Of a stretch of 64,000 nt of DNA, positions 37,201 to 44,839 are shown piece after piece. A model generated the notes under the pieces. It saw nothing but the letters and a program-made list of their open reading frames with translations. It was not told where the DNA came from and searched no databases. Source of the stretch: Actinophytocola algeriensis (GTDB lineage: Bacteria; Actinomycetota; Actinomycetes; Mycobacteriales; Pseudonocardiaceae); NCBI RefSeq assembly GCF_014203735.1, contig NZ_JACHJQ010000002.1:248001-312000 (forward strand). Direction: 5' to 3'. Position 1 is the first letter of the stretch, and every line of letters starts with the position of its first letter. The translations under genes were made by a program, and so were the position numbers.

Positions 37201-38612
37201 GCGAGCAGATCGTCACCGGCAGCCCGGACGCGTCGATCCGGATGTGGGACGTGGTCACGCAGGCGCTCGTGCGCACCATCCCCACCGCGGGCCCGTGCCT
37301 GTTCGTCGCGTACGACCCGGACCACGACGTCGTCTCGTGCCGGAACGGGACCACCATCGGCCGCTGGGACATCGCGACCGGGGAACGGGTCGGCGACCCA
37401 CTCACCGGCCACACCAACACGATCCAGGACCTCGCGTTCGGGATGGACGGCCAGGTGCTGGCGTCGACGAGCGCGGACCGCACGGTGCGCCTCTGGTACC
37501 TCAGGACGGGCCAGCAGATCGGCGAACCCATGCAGGGCAGCGAGGACGACACGTTCGGTGTCGCGTTCAGCCCGGACGACCGGGTGCTGGCGGTGGCGAG
37601 CGGCGACGGGAACATCATGCTGTGGCAGCCCGTGCTGCCCGCGGCGGCCGGGCGGACCGCGTTCAGCGACATCAGCGCCGACGGCGACCTCGTCGCGTTC
37701 GCCGACGACGAGACCACGGTGACCACGTGGGACGTGGCGACCCACGAGGCCGCGGGCCCGCCGCTGAGGTGCGCCCGCGGCCCGGTCGGTCCGCCCACGT
37801 TCTCCCGCGACGGCGAACGGCTCGCCGTACCGTGCCCGGAAGGACTCGTGGTGTGGACGGTCGGCGGCGACGAGGTGCGGAGGTTCGACGGCCTGAAGGT
37901 GACCGCGGCAGCCTTCTCCCCCGACGGCGACACACTCGCGGTGAGCACGGACGAGCCGGGCGGCGAGGGCGGCGCACTGGAGCTGGTCGGCCTCGGCGAG
38001 GATGGCGACCGGCGCGAGCTGTGGAGCCACGAGGACGACGACCAGACGGTGTGGAGCATCGCGTTCAGCCCCGGCGGCGACCAAGTCGCCGCCGGCACGC
38101 TGGACGGGGTGATCACGTTGTACGACACCGAGTCCGGCGAGCAGGACGGTGCACCGCTGACCGGGCACATCGACGCGGTGCAGGGCATCGCGTTCCAGCC
38201 GCACGGGCACCTGCTCGCCTCGTCCGGGTGGGACAACACGGTCCGCATGTGGGACCTGAACACCCACGAGCAGTCCGGCCCGTCACTGACCGAGCACACC
38301 AAGCGCGCGGTCACGCTGTCGTTCTCCGCCGACGGCACCCGCCTGGCGTCCGCGGGCTGGGACGGCATCCCCCTGATCTGGGACGTCGCGGACCAGACCG
38401 TGCAGTCGGCACTGCGCGAACCCGGTGACATGCAAGGGATCCGGTACCTCGCGGACGGCACACTGGTCGGCACGGGCGGCAGCGGCCTGATCGCGACGTG
38501 GGACATCGACCCGGACGCGGCGCTGGCCGACGTGTGCGCCCGCCTCACCCCACTCGACGAGGACGAGTGGCACCAGTTCACCGCGGACGTCCCCTACGTG
38601 CCGCAGTGCTGA
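34251..38612 (+). CDS. giant Ser/Thr kinase-nSTAND1-WD40 protein
   Basis: 1453 residues from GTG 34251. Order: Hanks-type kinase (about 5-270; GRGGMGEVYR, VHRDVKPSN, LTDFGIA); nSTAND1 NTPase starting YPGLRSFGAADAAWFYGRD with Walker A GASGSGKSSLL near residue 369 and a VDQFEQLFTDG Walker B; a membrane-like helix near 765-785 (ALAVLLVASLAAGLVAYY). From about 845 a WD40 region follows in which I count 14 repeats, enough for two seven-bladed propellers. Such proteins act as signal-integrating switches, with WD40 as sensor or scaffold, nSTAND as ATP-dependent switch and kinase as output. Divergent from the kinase-FHA operon. Confidence 0.92.
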   Translation: MTLLGGRYRLEGLLGRGGMGEVYRAVDTVGDQAVAIKVLPAAAGREHADRLRREAKVAAGLHDPHIVEILDTGTDTEHGDSQLYVAMRLVDGADLKRVLAGAPMAPSRVLALLTQVAQALDTAHAAGVVHRDVKPSNILVGPDDTAYLTDFGIARPLDPEATRMTVTGGYVGSLDYIAPEQLRGLDVTGAADVYSLACVLYECLTGHVPFPAIDPAAKLAAQLNTVPAAPSAHQPAVPPALDLVVATGMDKDPRRRHATAGQLMAAAQAALARSTLHEGDRTTPAVALPQGDPALPGQQVIMRAIVSAAAERGGVVTRPDNAADVSPYPGLRSFGAADAAWFYGRDAETSDLLVRLSGKLGTGGPLVVVGASGSGKSSLLVAGLLPALDKAAAETGADRWPRVVLTPGDRPVDTLAARLAGVIQVDPGTIAATIRHGPALFGQQVRAAAERTARAGGRLVIVVDQFEQLFTDGASGPERVAFATALASAWPALVLIAVRADYVPDCIALEPLRPGLDSPFVVGPLGAAALRQVITLPATRAGLVLEDGLVDRLISDVGARDGSGFAQGALPRLAHALRATWQNRWGNVLTLRGYQATGGVDRAVAVTADQLYGLLHPHHQDVLRATLLRLVRVLPDAGLSRRTAARGELDERAVASLVDARLVSVDDDGVRLSHDALLTAWPRLRAWVDAERQDLLLRQRLDESATNWAESGRDRGDLYRGTRLAAAVEWAGHHPLTPPQQEFLRASEREQRRGTRRLRTVIAALAVLLVASLAAGLVAYYQTRVADDRLSEAESRRLATLAEQAADTWPRQSQLLAAAAWRRAPTRQAREALLATQNQRLDTVLSGHEGAVVSVAFDPHGTTLVSGGVDGTVRVWDLATRKGRVLFRTDQAVNAVEFSPDGRRLAVGSTDENLYLLDAETGDVRRKIGHGAPVVAVGFSPDGRAVVTTNGTPQLFDAASGRQLGDPLMGHEDIVTSVQFTEDGEQIVTGSPDASIRMWDVVTQALVRTIPTAGPCLFVAYDPDHDVVSCRNGTTIGRWDIATGERVGDPLTGHTNTIQDLAFGMDGQVLASTSADRTVRLWYLRTGQQIGEPMQGSEDDTFGVAFSPDDRVLAVASGDGNIMLWQPVLPAAAGRTAFSDISADGDLVAFADDETTVTTWDVATHEAAGPPLRCARGPVGPPTFSRDGERLAVPCPEGLVVWTVGGDEVRRFDGLKVTAAAFSPDGDTLAVSTDEPGGEGGALELVGLGEDGDRRELWSHEDDDQTVWSIAFSPGGDQVAAGTLDGVITLYDTESGEQDGAPLTGHIDAVQGIAFQPHGHLLASSGWDNTVRMWDLNTHEQSGPSLTEHTKRAVTLSFSADGTRLASAGWDGIPLIWDVADQTVQSALREPGDMQGIRYLADGTLVGTGGSGLIATWDIDPDAALADVCARLTPLDEDEWHQFTADVPYVPQC

Positions 38613-38685
38613 CGAGCGGTGCGACAAGGCCAGAGCCGCAAAGGCACGCGCGTGGAGGGCGCGAGCCCCATAGACCACCGCCAGG

Positions 38686-38991
38686 TCATGGCGCGATGTT
38701 GAACCAGTCGACACGGCCCGGTTTGAAGTCCATCCCGTTCGGCACGCCGACACCGGTGAAGTCGGTGGCCAGCGTCTGCCAGGTTTCCCCCAACCAGAGC
38801 CGGAAACTGTGCCGCACCTCCTCCACACCGCGCCCGTACCACCGGATGAACACGATCTTCGAACCCATGCCGCACACCACGATGTACGGGCTCGCACCCG
38901 GCGGCCGCGGTGCGTTGAGTGGTTCCAGAACCGGGTCGTAGCCCCGCTTCCGCTCGTAGCTGATGCTCGCCGGTTCTCGCCTTCCGACCAC
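38686..38991 (-). CDS. small conserved-looking hypothetical protein
   Basis: 101 residues from GTG 38991, not recognised. The sequence is protein-like (PYIVVCGMGSKIVFIRWYG, HSFRLWLGETWQTLATDF, FKPGRVDWFNI) with beta-rich character and no signal peptide or membrane segment. Codon bias supports this frame over the overlapping ones. It is convergent with the giant kinase gene. Confidence 0.55.
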   Translation of the reverse strand: MVGRREPASISYERKRGYDPVLEPLNAPRPPGASPYIVVCGMGSKIVFIRWYGRGVEEVRHSFRLWLGETWQTLATDFTGVGVPNGMDFKPGRVDWFNIAP

Positions 38992-39242
38992 GTTTCGTCG
39001 CCCCCATCCGAGTTGGACGTGAGGATGATCGGCCCGTTTCCGGCCTTGTTACGGCTGAACCAGCGATTCTGTCAACAAGTTGTCATGAACGGACTGTCCA
39101 CAATGATCATCTCGACAGGTGGGGATCCAGACTTGCGAGCAGCACCGCGTCGCCCGCCCACAGCCAGGATCGACCGCGGCGGCCGTTCTGCCCGCAGCGT
39201 AACCAGCACGCCACTCGCCACCACGGATGTCAGGATGGTCCT

Positions 39243-39563
39243 ATGGCGGACATCCTGCGCTTCCCGCGCAAACACGAGCAGGAACGGGAACCCGACCCAC
39301 TGTGGCGGGACGTTCTGGGTCCCCGTCTGCGCACCACCCGCGAGGAACAAGGCGAACGCCTGGTCGACGTAGCCGAGAAGGCGGGCATCTCGCCCCAGTA
39401 CCTGTCCGAGATCGAACGCGGTCGCAAGGAACCGTCCAGCGAGATGATCGCGGCGGTGACCGGCGCACTGGGCCTCGACCTGCCCGACCTCCTCATCTGC
39501 ATAGCGAGCGACGTACGACGAGCCCGCACCCGGCCCGCCGGTCCGGTCCTCCTCGCGGCCTGA
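39243..39563 (+). CDS. popR-like: PopR/ClgR-like Xre-family regulator
   Basis: 106 residues with a single HTH: LRTTREEQGERLVDVAEKAG, then ISPQYLSEIERGRKEPSSEM, the pattern of ClgR and PopR activators of actinobacterial clp genes. Its stop codon abuts the stop of the convergent clpP gene with no gap. In Streptomyces PopR activates the clpP3-clpP4 operon, and the same arrangement here suggests the same job. The C-terminal tail (RRARTRPAGPVLLAA) could act as a protease degron, as reported for PopR-type regulators; that is inference. Confidence 0.85.
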   Translation: MADILRFPRKHEQEREPDPLWRDVLGPRLRTTREEQGERLVDVAEKAGISPQYLSEIERGRKEPSSEMIAAVTGALGLDLPDLLICIASDVRRARTRPAGPVLLAA

Positions 39564-40154
39564 TCACGGCCGCTGGTCGAGCACCTGATCAGCCAACCCG
39601 TACCCCACCGCGTCGACGGCGTCGAACACGCGGTCCCGGTCCGTGTCGTGGCGCAGGTCCGTGACGCTGCGACCGGTGTGCGCGGACAGGATCTCCTCCA
39701 GCTGGTTGCGGACCCGCACCACCTCGTCGGCCTGCAGGATCAGGTCGGGGATGGTGCCGCGGCCCTGAGCGGCGGGCTGGTGCAGGACCACCCGCGTGTG
39801 TGGCAGCACGGCACGACGCCCGGGCTCCCCCGCCGCCAGCAGCACCGCCGCGGCCGACACCGCCTGGCCGACACACGTGGTGGCCACCGGCGCCTTGATG
39901 TAGGTCATGGTGTCGTACAGCGCGAGCGCGGCGGAAGGGTCGCCGCCCTCGGAGTTGATGTACAGGTCGATCTGCTGTTCCGGGTTGTCCGCCTCCAGGT
40001 GCAGCAGCTGCGCGATCAGCGCGTTGGCCACGCCCGCGTCGATGGGCGTGCCGAGGTAGACGATCCGTGACGACAGCAGGTGCGAGTAGACGTCCATGAT
40101 CCGCTCGCCGCCCGGGACGCGGGTGATCACGTTCGGAATGGTGTAGGTGCTCAT
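39564..40154 (-). CDS. clpP: ATP-dependent Clp protease proteolytic subunit (ClpP paralogue, downstream gene)
   Basis: 196 residues with the ClpP triad Ser100 ([11 protein letters not shown]), His125 (RVVLHQPAA) and Asp170 (RHDTDRDR). The usual S-M-G following the serine is S-A-A. It is the second gene of a clpP pair; the start overlaps the upstream clpP stop (ATGA). The pair probably forms a mixed tetradecamer used with a Clp ATPase encoded elsewhere. Regulator and synteny fit the inducible clpP3/clpP4 type rather than the housekeeping pair. Confidence 0.92.
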   Translation of the reverse strand: MSTYTIPNVITRVPGGERIMDVYSHLLSSRIVYLGTPIDAGVANALIAQLLHLEADNPEQQIDLYINSEGGDPSAALALYDTMTYIKAPVATTCVGQAVSAAAVLLAAGEPGRRAVLPHTRVVLHQPAAQGRGTIPDLILQADEVVRVRNQLEEILSAHTGRSVTDLRHDTDRDRVFDAVDAVGYGLADQVLDQRP

Positions 40155-40759
40155 GCTGACAACCCCAGTTCGTGTGTGCGTACCGGCACGACCTGCGTCA
40201 GGTTCCCGACGACGTGGTCGATGAAGCCGTACTCCAGTGCCTGCGCGGTGGTGAACCAGCGGTCGTGGAGCGAGTCGGCGAAGATGCGGTCGACCGGCTG
40301 ACCGGTGTCCTCCGCGATGAGGGCGAGGACCGTGTCGCGGGTGTGGCGCAGGTCGTCGGCCTGCACCTCCACCTCGACCGCGGAGCCGCCGATGCCCGCG
40401 GAACCCTGGTGCATCAGGATCCTGGCGTGCGGCAGGGCGTACCGCTTGCCCGGCGTGCCCGCGGACAGCAGGAACTGCCCCGCGCTGCACGCCAGCCCGA
40501 GCGCGAGCGTCGCCACGTCACACGGCACGAGCCGCATCACGTCGCGGATCGCCAGCATCGACGGCACCGAGCCGCCGGGCGAGTGGATCCACAGCGCGAT
40601 GTCCTTCTTGGGGTCCTCACTCGCGAGCGACAGCATCTGCGTCGCGAGGACCGTTCCGTTGTCGTCGTCGAGCACGCCGTCGAGCACCAGCACGCGCTGG
40701 CTCAGGAACCGTTCCCGCAACCGGTGGTCGAACATCGGCGGCCTGTCGTCGTTCGTCAT
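40151..40759 (-). CDS. clpP: ATP-dependent Clp protease proteolytic subunit (ClpP paralogue, upstream gene)
   Basis: 202 residues with Ser92 in [11 protein letters not shown] and His117 in ILMHQGSAG. The acidic residue lies in [12 protein letters not shown], a diverged version of the DTDRDRF block. ATG 40759 was chosen; the open frame upstream is not ClpP-like. A GGAACGTTCC palindrome at 40783-40792, 24 bp upstream of the start, is a candidate operator for the PopR-like regulator. First gene of the two-gene clpP operon. Confidence 0.92.
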   Translation of the reverse strand: MTNDDRPPMFDHRLRERFLSQRVLVLDGVLDDDNGTVLATQMLSLASEDPKKDIALWIHSPGGSVPSMLAIRDVMRLVPCDVATLALGLACSAGQFLLSAGTPGKRYALPHARILMHQGSAGIGGSAVEVEVQADDLRHTRDTVLALIAEDTGQPVDRIFADSLHDRWFTTAQALEYGFIDHVVGNLTQVVPVRTHELGLSA

Positions 40760-40939
40760 GTCCCCGACAATGCCGCCACCGGGGAACGTTCCGCCGCCGA
40801 CGCTGCTGTGGGCAGATCCGCTCACGGCAGCGTCGTAGACTCCCCGGCGGTCAAGCAGATCAGGGCGGCGCTGGCGGAGGAGGACAGGTTCCGGCGTGAG
40901 GTGGCCGCGTCGCACAAGGTCTCCGGGGCGTACGTGCGG

Positions 40940-40994
40940 CTAATGCTGTGTCCACATTGGTTGGCCGGGTGAACGTTGGTGGACACAGCATTAG
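40940..40994. terminator. 16-bp perfect inverted repeat at the end of the LLM oxidoreductase gene
   Basis: CTAATGCTGTGTCCAC (40940-40955) is exactly mirrored at 40979-40994 with a 23-nt loop. The right arm includes the stop codon of the minus-strand oxidoreductase gene. As RNA this is a strong hairpin immediately downstream of that gene, which suits a terminator. There is no U-tract. An old insertion end is an alternative. Confidence 0.55.
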
Positions 40995-41845
40995 ACCCGC
41001 ACCACCACGTCGAGGGTCCGGGCCCGCTCCTCCCGCGTACCGACCGGGTGGACGATCAGATCGGTGGCACCCGCCTCGCGGTAGCGGCGCAGTTCGCGCA
41101 GCACCGTTTCCTCGTCGCCGGTCACCAGCGCCTCCGCGGGGCCGGCGAGGCCGCCGCGGTCGAGCATCGCGCGGTACGCCGGCAGCTCGGCCGCCGCGCC
41201 GTACCTCGCCGCGACCTGGTCCCGCGCCCCGTCGGGGTCGTTGGTGACCACCACCATCGGCATCACCGCGATCCGTGCGTCTCCCATCCTGGGCACCAGG
41301 TAGTCGGCGACCTTCTCCGGCCGGACCCAGATCGCGACCGTGCCGTCGGCGTGGTCCCTGGCCACCGCCAGCATCTTGGGTCCGAGCGCGCCCACCAGCA
41401 CCGGCGGCGGTGGCACGGACACCTCCAGCTTGGTGTCGACGGTGAAGAACTCGCCCCGGTAGGTCACGTGCTCGCCCGCCATGAGCGGGCGCAGGACCTC
41501 CAGGTACTCGCGGGTGTGCCGCGCGGGCGCCGGGTACGGGAGACCGAACCAGCCGGTGATCACGGCCTCGTGGCTCGGGCCGATGCCGAGGGTGAGCCGT
41601 CCGCCGGTGAGTGCCTGCACGGTGACCGCTTCGGTCGCGAGCGCCACCGGGTGGCGCGGGTAGGTCGGCACGACCGCGGTGCCCAGCTCGGCGGGACCGT
41701 CGCCCATCCCGGCGAGCGCGGTCAGCGGGTCCCACCCGCCGGGCAGCTGGTTGGTCCAGACGCTGTCGAGCCCTCTGGCGTCCGCCGCGTCCTTCAGCAC
41801 GTCGCCGATCTGGCCGGCGGCGTTGATGTGTGTTCCGATCCGCAT
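40991..41845 (-). CDS. LLM-class F420/flavin-dependent oxidoreductase
   Basis: 284 residues of the luciferase-like monooxygenase fold in the F420-dependent subgroup: MRIGTHINAAGQIGDVLKDA at the N-terminus, GTAVVPTYPRHPVALATEA, LTGGRLTLGIGPSHE, and PVLVGALGPKMLAVA. It would oxidise or reduce a small molecule with F420 or FMN. Divergent from a LysR gene that probably controls it through the palindrome at 41900. Confidence 0.9.
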   Translation of the reverse strand: MRIGTHINAAGQIGDVLKDAADARGLDSVWTNQLPGGWDPLTALAGMGDGPAELGTAVVPTYPRHPVALATEAVTVQALTGGRLTLGIGPSHEAVITGWFGLPYPAPARHTREYLEVLRPLMAGEHVTYRGEFFTVDTKLEVSVPPPPVLVGALGPKMLAVARDHADGTVAIWVRPEKVADYLVPRMGDARIAVMPMVVVTNDPDGARDQVAARYGAAAELPAYRAMLDRGGLAGPAEALVTGDEETVLRELRRYREAGATDLIVHPVGTREERARTLDVVVRV

Positions 41846-41899
41846 GCCGCCAGTCCAGCGCGGACGGGCGCGCCGAACCAGCACCACCTGGCCCGCGCA

Positions 41900-41920
41900 G
41901 CGATCATCGAACGTGATCGC
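41900..41920. promoter_or_regulatory. GCGATCA-7-TGATCGC palindrome, probable LysR site
   Basis: A perfect 7-7-7 inverted repeat in the 91-bp gap between the divergent LLM oxidoreductase and LysR genes, centred 27 bp before the LysR start. It contains the T-N11-A pattern expected of LysR-type regulators. Confidence 0.65.
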
Positions 41921-41936
41921 ACGTAGCATCGGCGGG

Positions 41937-42797
41937 GTGGAGCTGCGTGCGCTGCGGTACTTCGTGACGGTCGCCGAGGAGCTGCACTTCGGGCGCGCGG
42001 CCGAGCGGCTCGGCATCGTGCAGCCCGCGGTGAGCCAGCAGGTGGCGCGGCTCGAACGGGAGCTGGGGGTGCGGCTGCTGGACCGGACCCCGAGGACGGT
42101 CCGGCTCACCGAGGCGGGCCGCCGGGTGCTCGACGCCGCCCGGGACGCGCTCGCCGCGGCGGAGAAGGTCCGCGCGGTCGCGCACCGGCTGCCCGGCACC
42201 GTGCGGATCGGCACCGCGCCCGGCCTCACCGGCAGGCTCGAACGCGGCATCGACGCGTTGCGCGCACACAACCCGCGGCTCGACGTGGTCCTCGTCGACC
42301 TGCCCGTGACCGCCCGGCTCACCGCGGTGCGGCAGGGGGAACTGGACCTGGCGCTGGCCCGAGGCCCGGTGACGGCGCCCGGGGTACGGGTGGTGCCCGC
42401 GTGGTCGGAGCCGCTGCACGCGGTGGTGTCCACGCGGCACCCGCTCGCCACCCGCGACACGGTGTCCCCGCACGAACTGGCCGGTGACGTGCTGCGTGTG
42501 CCGTCGCCCCGCACCGACCCACCACTGCACGACGCGATCACCGCGGCACTGCGGGAGATGGGTGTGCGCCCACCGCTGGGCAGACCGGCCGGCACGGTCG
42601 AGGCCACGATCGTCGAGGTCGGCGCCGACCCGGCGAGCTGGACCCTCCTGCCCGCGGACCAGCTGGCGGGCGCCGCCTCCACCCGCGTCCGCGCGATCCC
42701 CCTCGACCCACCGCTGTCGGTGACCGGCAACGTGATCACCCCGGTCGACGACCTCCCGGAGCACTGCACGCACACCACGGTCGCCGCGTTCCGCTGA
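41937..42797 (+). CDS. LysR-family transcriptional regulator
   Basis: 286 residues. The N-terminal winged helix is classical (LRALRYFVTVAEELHFGRAA, then IVQPAVSQQVARLERELGV and LLDRTPRTVRLTEAG). The effector domain (TVRIGTAPGLTG onward) is of normal length. GTG 41937 follows a G-rich stretch. It most likely regulates the divergent F420-type oxidoreductase gene in response to its substrate. Confidence 0.92.
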   Translation: MELRALRYFVTVAEELHFGRAAERLGIVQPAVSQQVARLERELGVRLLDRTPRTVRLTEAGRRVLDAARDALAAAEKVRAVAHRLPGTVRIGTAPGLTGRLERGIDALRAHNPRLDVVLVDLPVTARLTAVRQGELDLALARGPVTAPGVRVVPAWSEPLHAVVSTRHPLATRDTVSPHELAGDVLRVPSPRTDPPLHDAITAALREMGVRPPLGRPAGTVEATIVEVGADPASWTLLPADQLAGAASTRVRAIPLDPPLSVTGNVITPVDDLPEHCTHTTVAAFR

Positions 42798-42853
42798 GGT
42801 CCCGGCGAGACGAACACAGCGCACCCCACGGGTGCCGCAACGTTTGCCGGGTT

Positions 42854-42880
42854 GCCGTGAAAGGCGCGTTTAGGACGGGC
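42854..42880. terminator. palindrome of the CCCTGAAAG family between convergent genes
   Basis: Imperfect inverted repeat (GCCGTGAAAG, then GCGC, then a mirrored TTTAGGACGGGC). It lies in the 105-bp gap between the convergent LysR and WXG-like genes. It resembles the perfect copy at 46800 and is probably a bidirectional terminator or short interspersed palindrome. Confidence 0.45.
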
Positions 42881-42902
42881 CGGGGCCGCGCACGGGTCCG
42901 TA

Positions 42903-43667
42903 CTAGCGCTCGTACACCGCCTGCGGCCACTTCCCGCCCGGCAGCTTGTTGTGGTCACCGACCTGGCCCACGATGTCCCGGATGTTGGCGACCACCGCCA
43001 TGAACTCCTCACCGAGCCCCACGAGGAGCTTGACGCCCTCGGCGAGGGCCTCGCCCACGGCGTCCGCGAGGTTGTCGAGCGCGAACGCGATGCCGACGAC
43101 GGTCGCCCCCTTGACGGTGACCACCAGGAACTTGCTGAGGACGTCGACCGCGGTCTTCGCGAGCTCCACGACGAACTTCACGTTGGCCGTCGCGATCTTC
43201 ATCAGCCACTCGCTGATGAACGCCGCCCGGGACGCCACGTCGACGACGGCGTCCTTCTGCACCCCCATCCGCCGCCGGTACTCGCCGGCACCGGCACCGT
43301 CCCAGTAGGCGAGGTCCGGGTTGGCGGGCTCCGACACCTTCGACGACATGTCGGACACGGGCGTCTGCACCTGGGTGATCCAGCGGAAGCTCTGGACGAT
43401 CAGCGACAGCACCGGCACGTGGTGCTCGACCGCGTACTTCACGAGCCCGACCAGCTGGTCGATGCCCTTCTTCATCGTGTCCAGTTGTTTCTTGAGCACG
43501 AGGAGCACCGGGGCGAACTGGAACCGGTGGTCGTAGATGTACCGCACCACCCCGTTGAAGTTCTCGCAGACGCCGCCTACGGCCTCGCCCATCTGCCGCA
43601 TGCCGGTCTCGAACGGCTCGACGAACCCGTAGTCCACGCCCCCTCCCGGGAGCGGTTTGAGCGTCAC
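42903..43667 (-). CDS. WXG/LXG-like ESX-type protein
   Basis: 254 residues, largely helical. It has an N-terminal region like ESX-associated proteins and a W-D-G turn (DLAYWDGAGAGEYRRRM, about residue 140) between helices, followed by more hydrophobic helices (KFLVVTVKGATVVGIAFALD). GTG 43667 overlaps the stop of the preceding gene (GTGA). The family is exported by or works with type VII secretion, but no EccB/C/D or mycosin genes are in the window. Function unknown. Confidence 0.65.
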   Translation of the reverse strand: MTLKPLPGGGVDYGFVEPFETGMRQMGEAVGGVCENFNGVVRYIYDHRFQFAPVLLVLKKQLDTMKKGIDQLVGLVKYAVEHHVPVLSLIVQSFRWITQVQTPVSDMSSKVSEPANPDLAYWDGAGAGEYRRRMGVQKDAVVDVASRAAFISEWLMKIATANVKFVVELAKTAVDVLSKFLVVTVKGATVVGIAFALDNLADAVGEALAEGVKLLVGLGEEFMAVVANIRDIVGQVGDHNKLPGGKWPQAVYER

Positions 43668-44014
43668 TTCTCCATCTCCCCGTAGACCGCCCGCATGTTG
43701 TACTCGCCGGTGTTCTCCGCTTCCTCGTAGGTCGCCGCGATCTTCTGGACCGCGTCGGCGATCTGCGTGAACTCCGTGGCGGCGCTGTCGAGCACACCCT
43801 CCATGAAGGACCGGTAGACCTCGTAGGCCTTGGCGTGCGCCGTCGCGTCGAGCGTGCGGATGGGCAGCAGCGCCGGGTCGCCGACGAAGAACGCGGACAT
43901 GCCGAGCGTCGCGTCCCTGATCTCGCGGACGACCGCCTCCATGTCCAGCGCGAGGCCGTCCCACTTGGGTGCCTCGTCGCGGACGGCCTTCGTGATGACC
44001 TTGAAACCGGGCAT
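43664..44014 (-). CDS. small WXG100/EspC-like helical protein
   Basis: 116 residues: two helical stretches around KWDGLALDMEAVVREIRDA and SAATEFTQIADAVQKIAATY, ending in a TGEYNMRAVYGEMEK tail. Size and pattern fit EspC/WXG100-type proteins that pair as helical hairpins. GGGGAGAGG precedes the ATG. It is the middle gene of a three-gene unit and is translationally coupled to the next. Confidence 0.65.
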   Translation of the reverse strand: MPGFKVITKAVRDEAPKWDGLALDMEAVVREIRDATLGMSAFFVGDPALLPIRTLDATAHAKAYEVYRSFMEGVLDSAATEFTQIADAVQKIAATYEEAENTGEYNMRAVYGEMEK

Positions 44015-44027
44015 TGCCTCTCCCCTC

Positions 44028-44654
44028 TCAGCCCTCGACGGCCAGGCCGGCGTCGGTGAAGACCTCCAGCACGTCCCCGCGGAGCACGCCGGCGTTGGCG
44101 TAGCCGAGGACGTCGGCGTTCGCGGTGAGGCCGGTGGCCATGCCGCCACGCACGTGCAACGTCACGTAACCGTGCTCGCTGCGCCACTCGGTCTCGTCCG
44201 CGTCCTCGCCTCCTGGCAGCGACTCGGCCCGCCGCGCCGCGAGCAGCCGGGCCTCGTTGTCCGCGAGGGTCAGGTTGACCCGCGCCAACTGTTCCTCGAT
44301 GGACAGTTCGGGCGGCGGCGCCTGTCCGGCGCGCCGCGCGGTCCGCTCGTCGTCCCTGGCGGACATCTCGATGACCAGCGCCTTGTGCATGGCGGCCGTG
44401 TACACGCCGTACAGCGTCTCCGCGAACCGGGCCGGGTCGAGCCGGTCGGCCCACCGCTCGGCGAGCCGGACGTCCACGAGCAGGCCGCGGTAGTCGACCG
44501 TCACCGAGACCGACCGCGTGGGCTCGTCGGCCTGGTAGGTGTCCGACGGCTCACCGCCGCCTGCCGCGTCCAGCGCCGCGTCCGCCTGTTCGCGGAGGGT
44601 TTCGTCGTCCCCCAGCACGTCCAGGTCAGCGAGCACGAACGAGTCCCCCGACAT
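44028..44654 (-). CDS. YbaB/EbfC-like protein of the WXG gene set
   Basis: 208 residues. The core SVSVTVDYRGLLVDVRLAE (about 47-65) followed by a long helix (ARFAETLYGVYTAAMHKAL) is the YbaB/EbfC-like fold commonly encoded beside WXG proteins in actinomycetes. A second part ends in a beta-rich YVTLHVRGGMATGLTANADV segment. It leads the three-gene minus-strand unit. Possibly a chaperone or nucleoid-associated protein; not certain. Confidence 0.65.
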   Translation of the reverse strand: MSGDSFVLADLDVLGDDETLREQADAALDAAGGGEPSDTYQADEPTRSVSVTVDYRGLLVDVRLAERWADRLDPARFAETLYGVYTAAMHKALVIEMSARDDERTARRAGQAPPPELSIEEQLARVNLTLADNEARLLAARRAESLPGGEDADETEWRSEHGYVTLHVRGGMATGLTANADVLGYANAGVLRGDVLEVFTDAGLAVEG

Positions 44655-44839
44655 GGGTCTCCCTTGTGATCGACAACGGCCGGAGGCTAACAGCGGATCG
44701 AGGAGATCGCCTGGTCAAACGGCACAGGGCGCGCACATCGCGGCGCTCGCCTTGACCCGTTCCCGGCGGTGATCGTATGGTCGGTGTTCCACTGTGCGAC
44801 GTTCGTTCCGCTACACGGCACACTTCGGCAGGGGTGGCG

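Noticed and set aside
34047-38267. 1406-codon open frame on the minus strand
   Set aside because: Exact antisense of the kinase-nSTAND-WD40 gene. The composition is Arg/His/Gly-rich nonsense typical of antisense frames in GC-rich DNA, and no domains are visible.
38594-39007. 137-codon minus-strand frame overlapping the small hypothetical gene
   Set aside because: Arg/Gly-rich shadow. The frame at 38686-38991 has better codon bias and a more protein-like sequence.
40840-40972. Plus-strand peptide-like frame ending near the 16-bp inverted repeat
   Set aside because: About 40 residues look protein-like, but there is no start, no ribosome binding site and no family match; it is too short to call.
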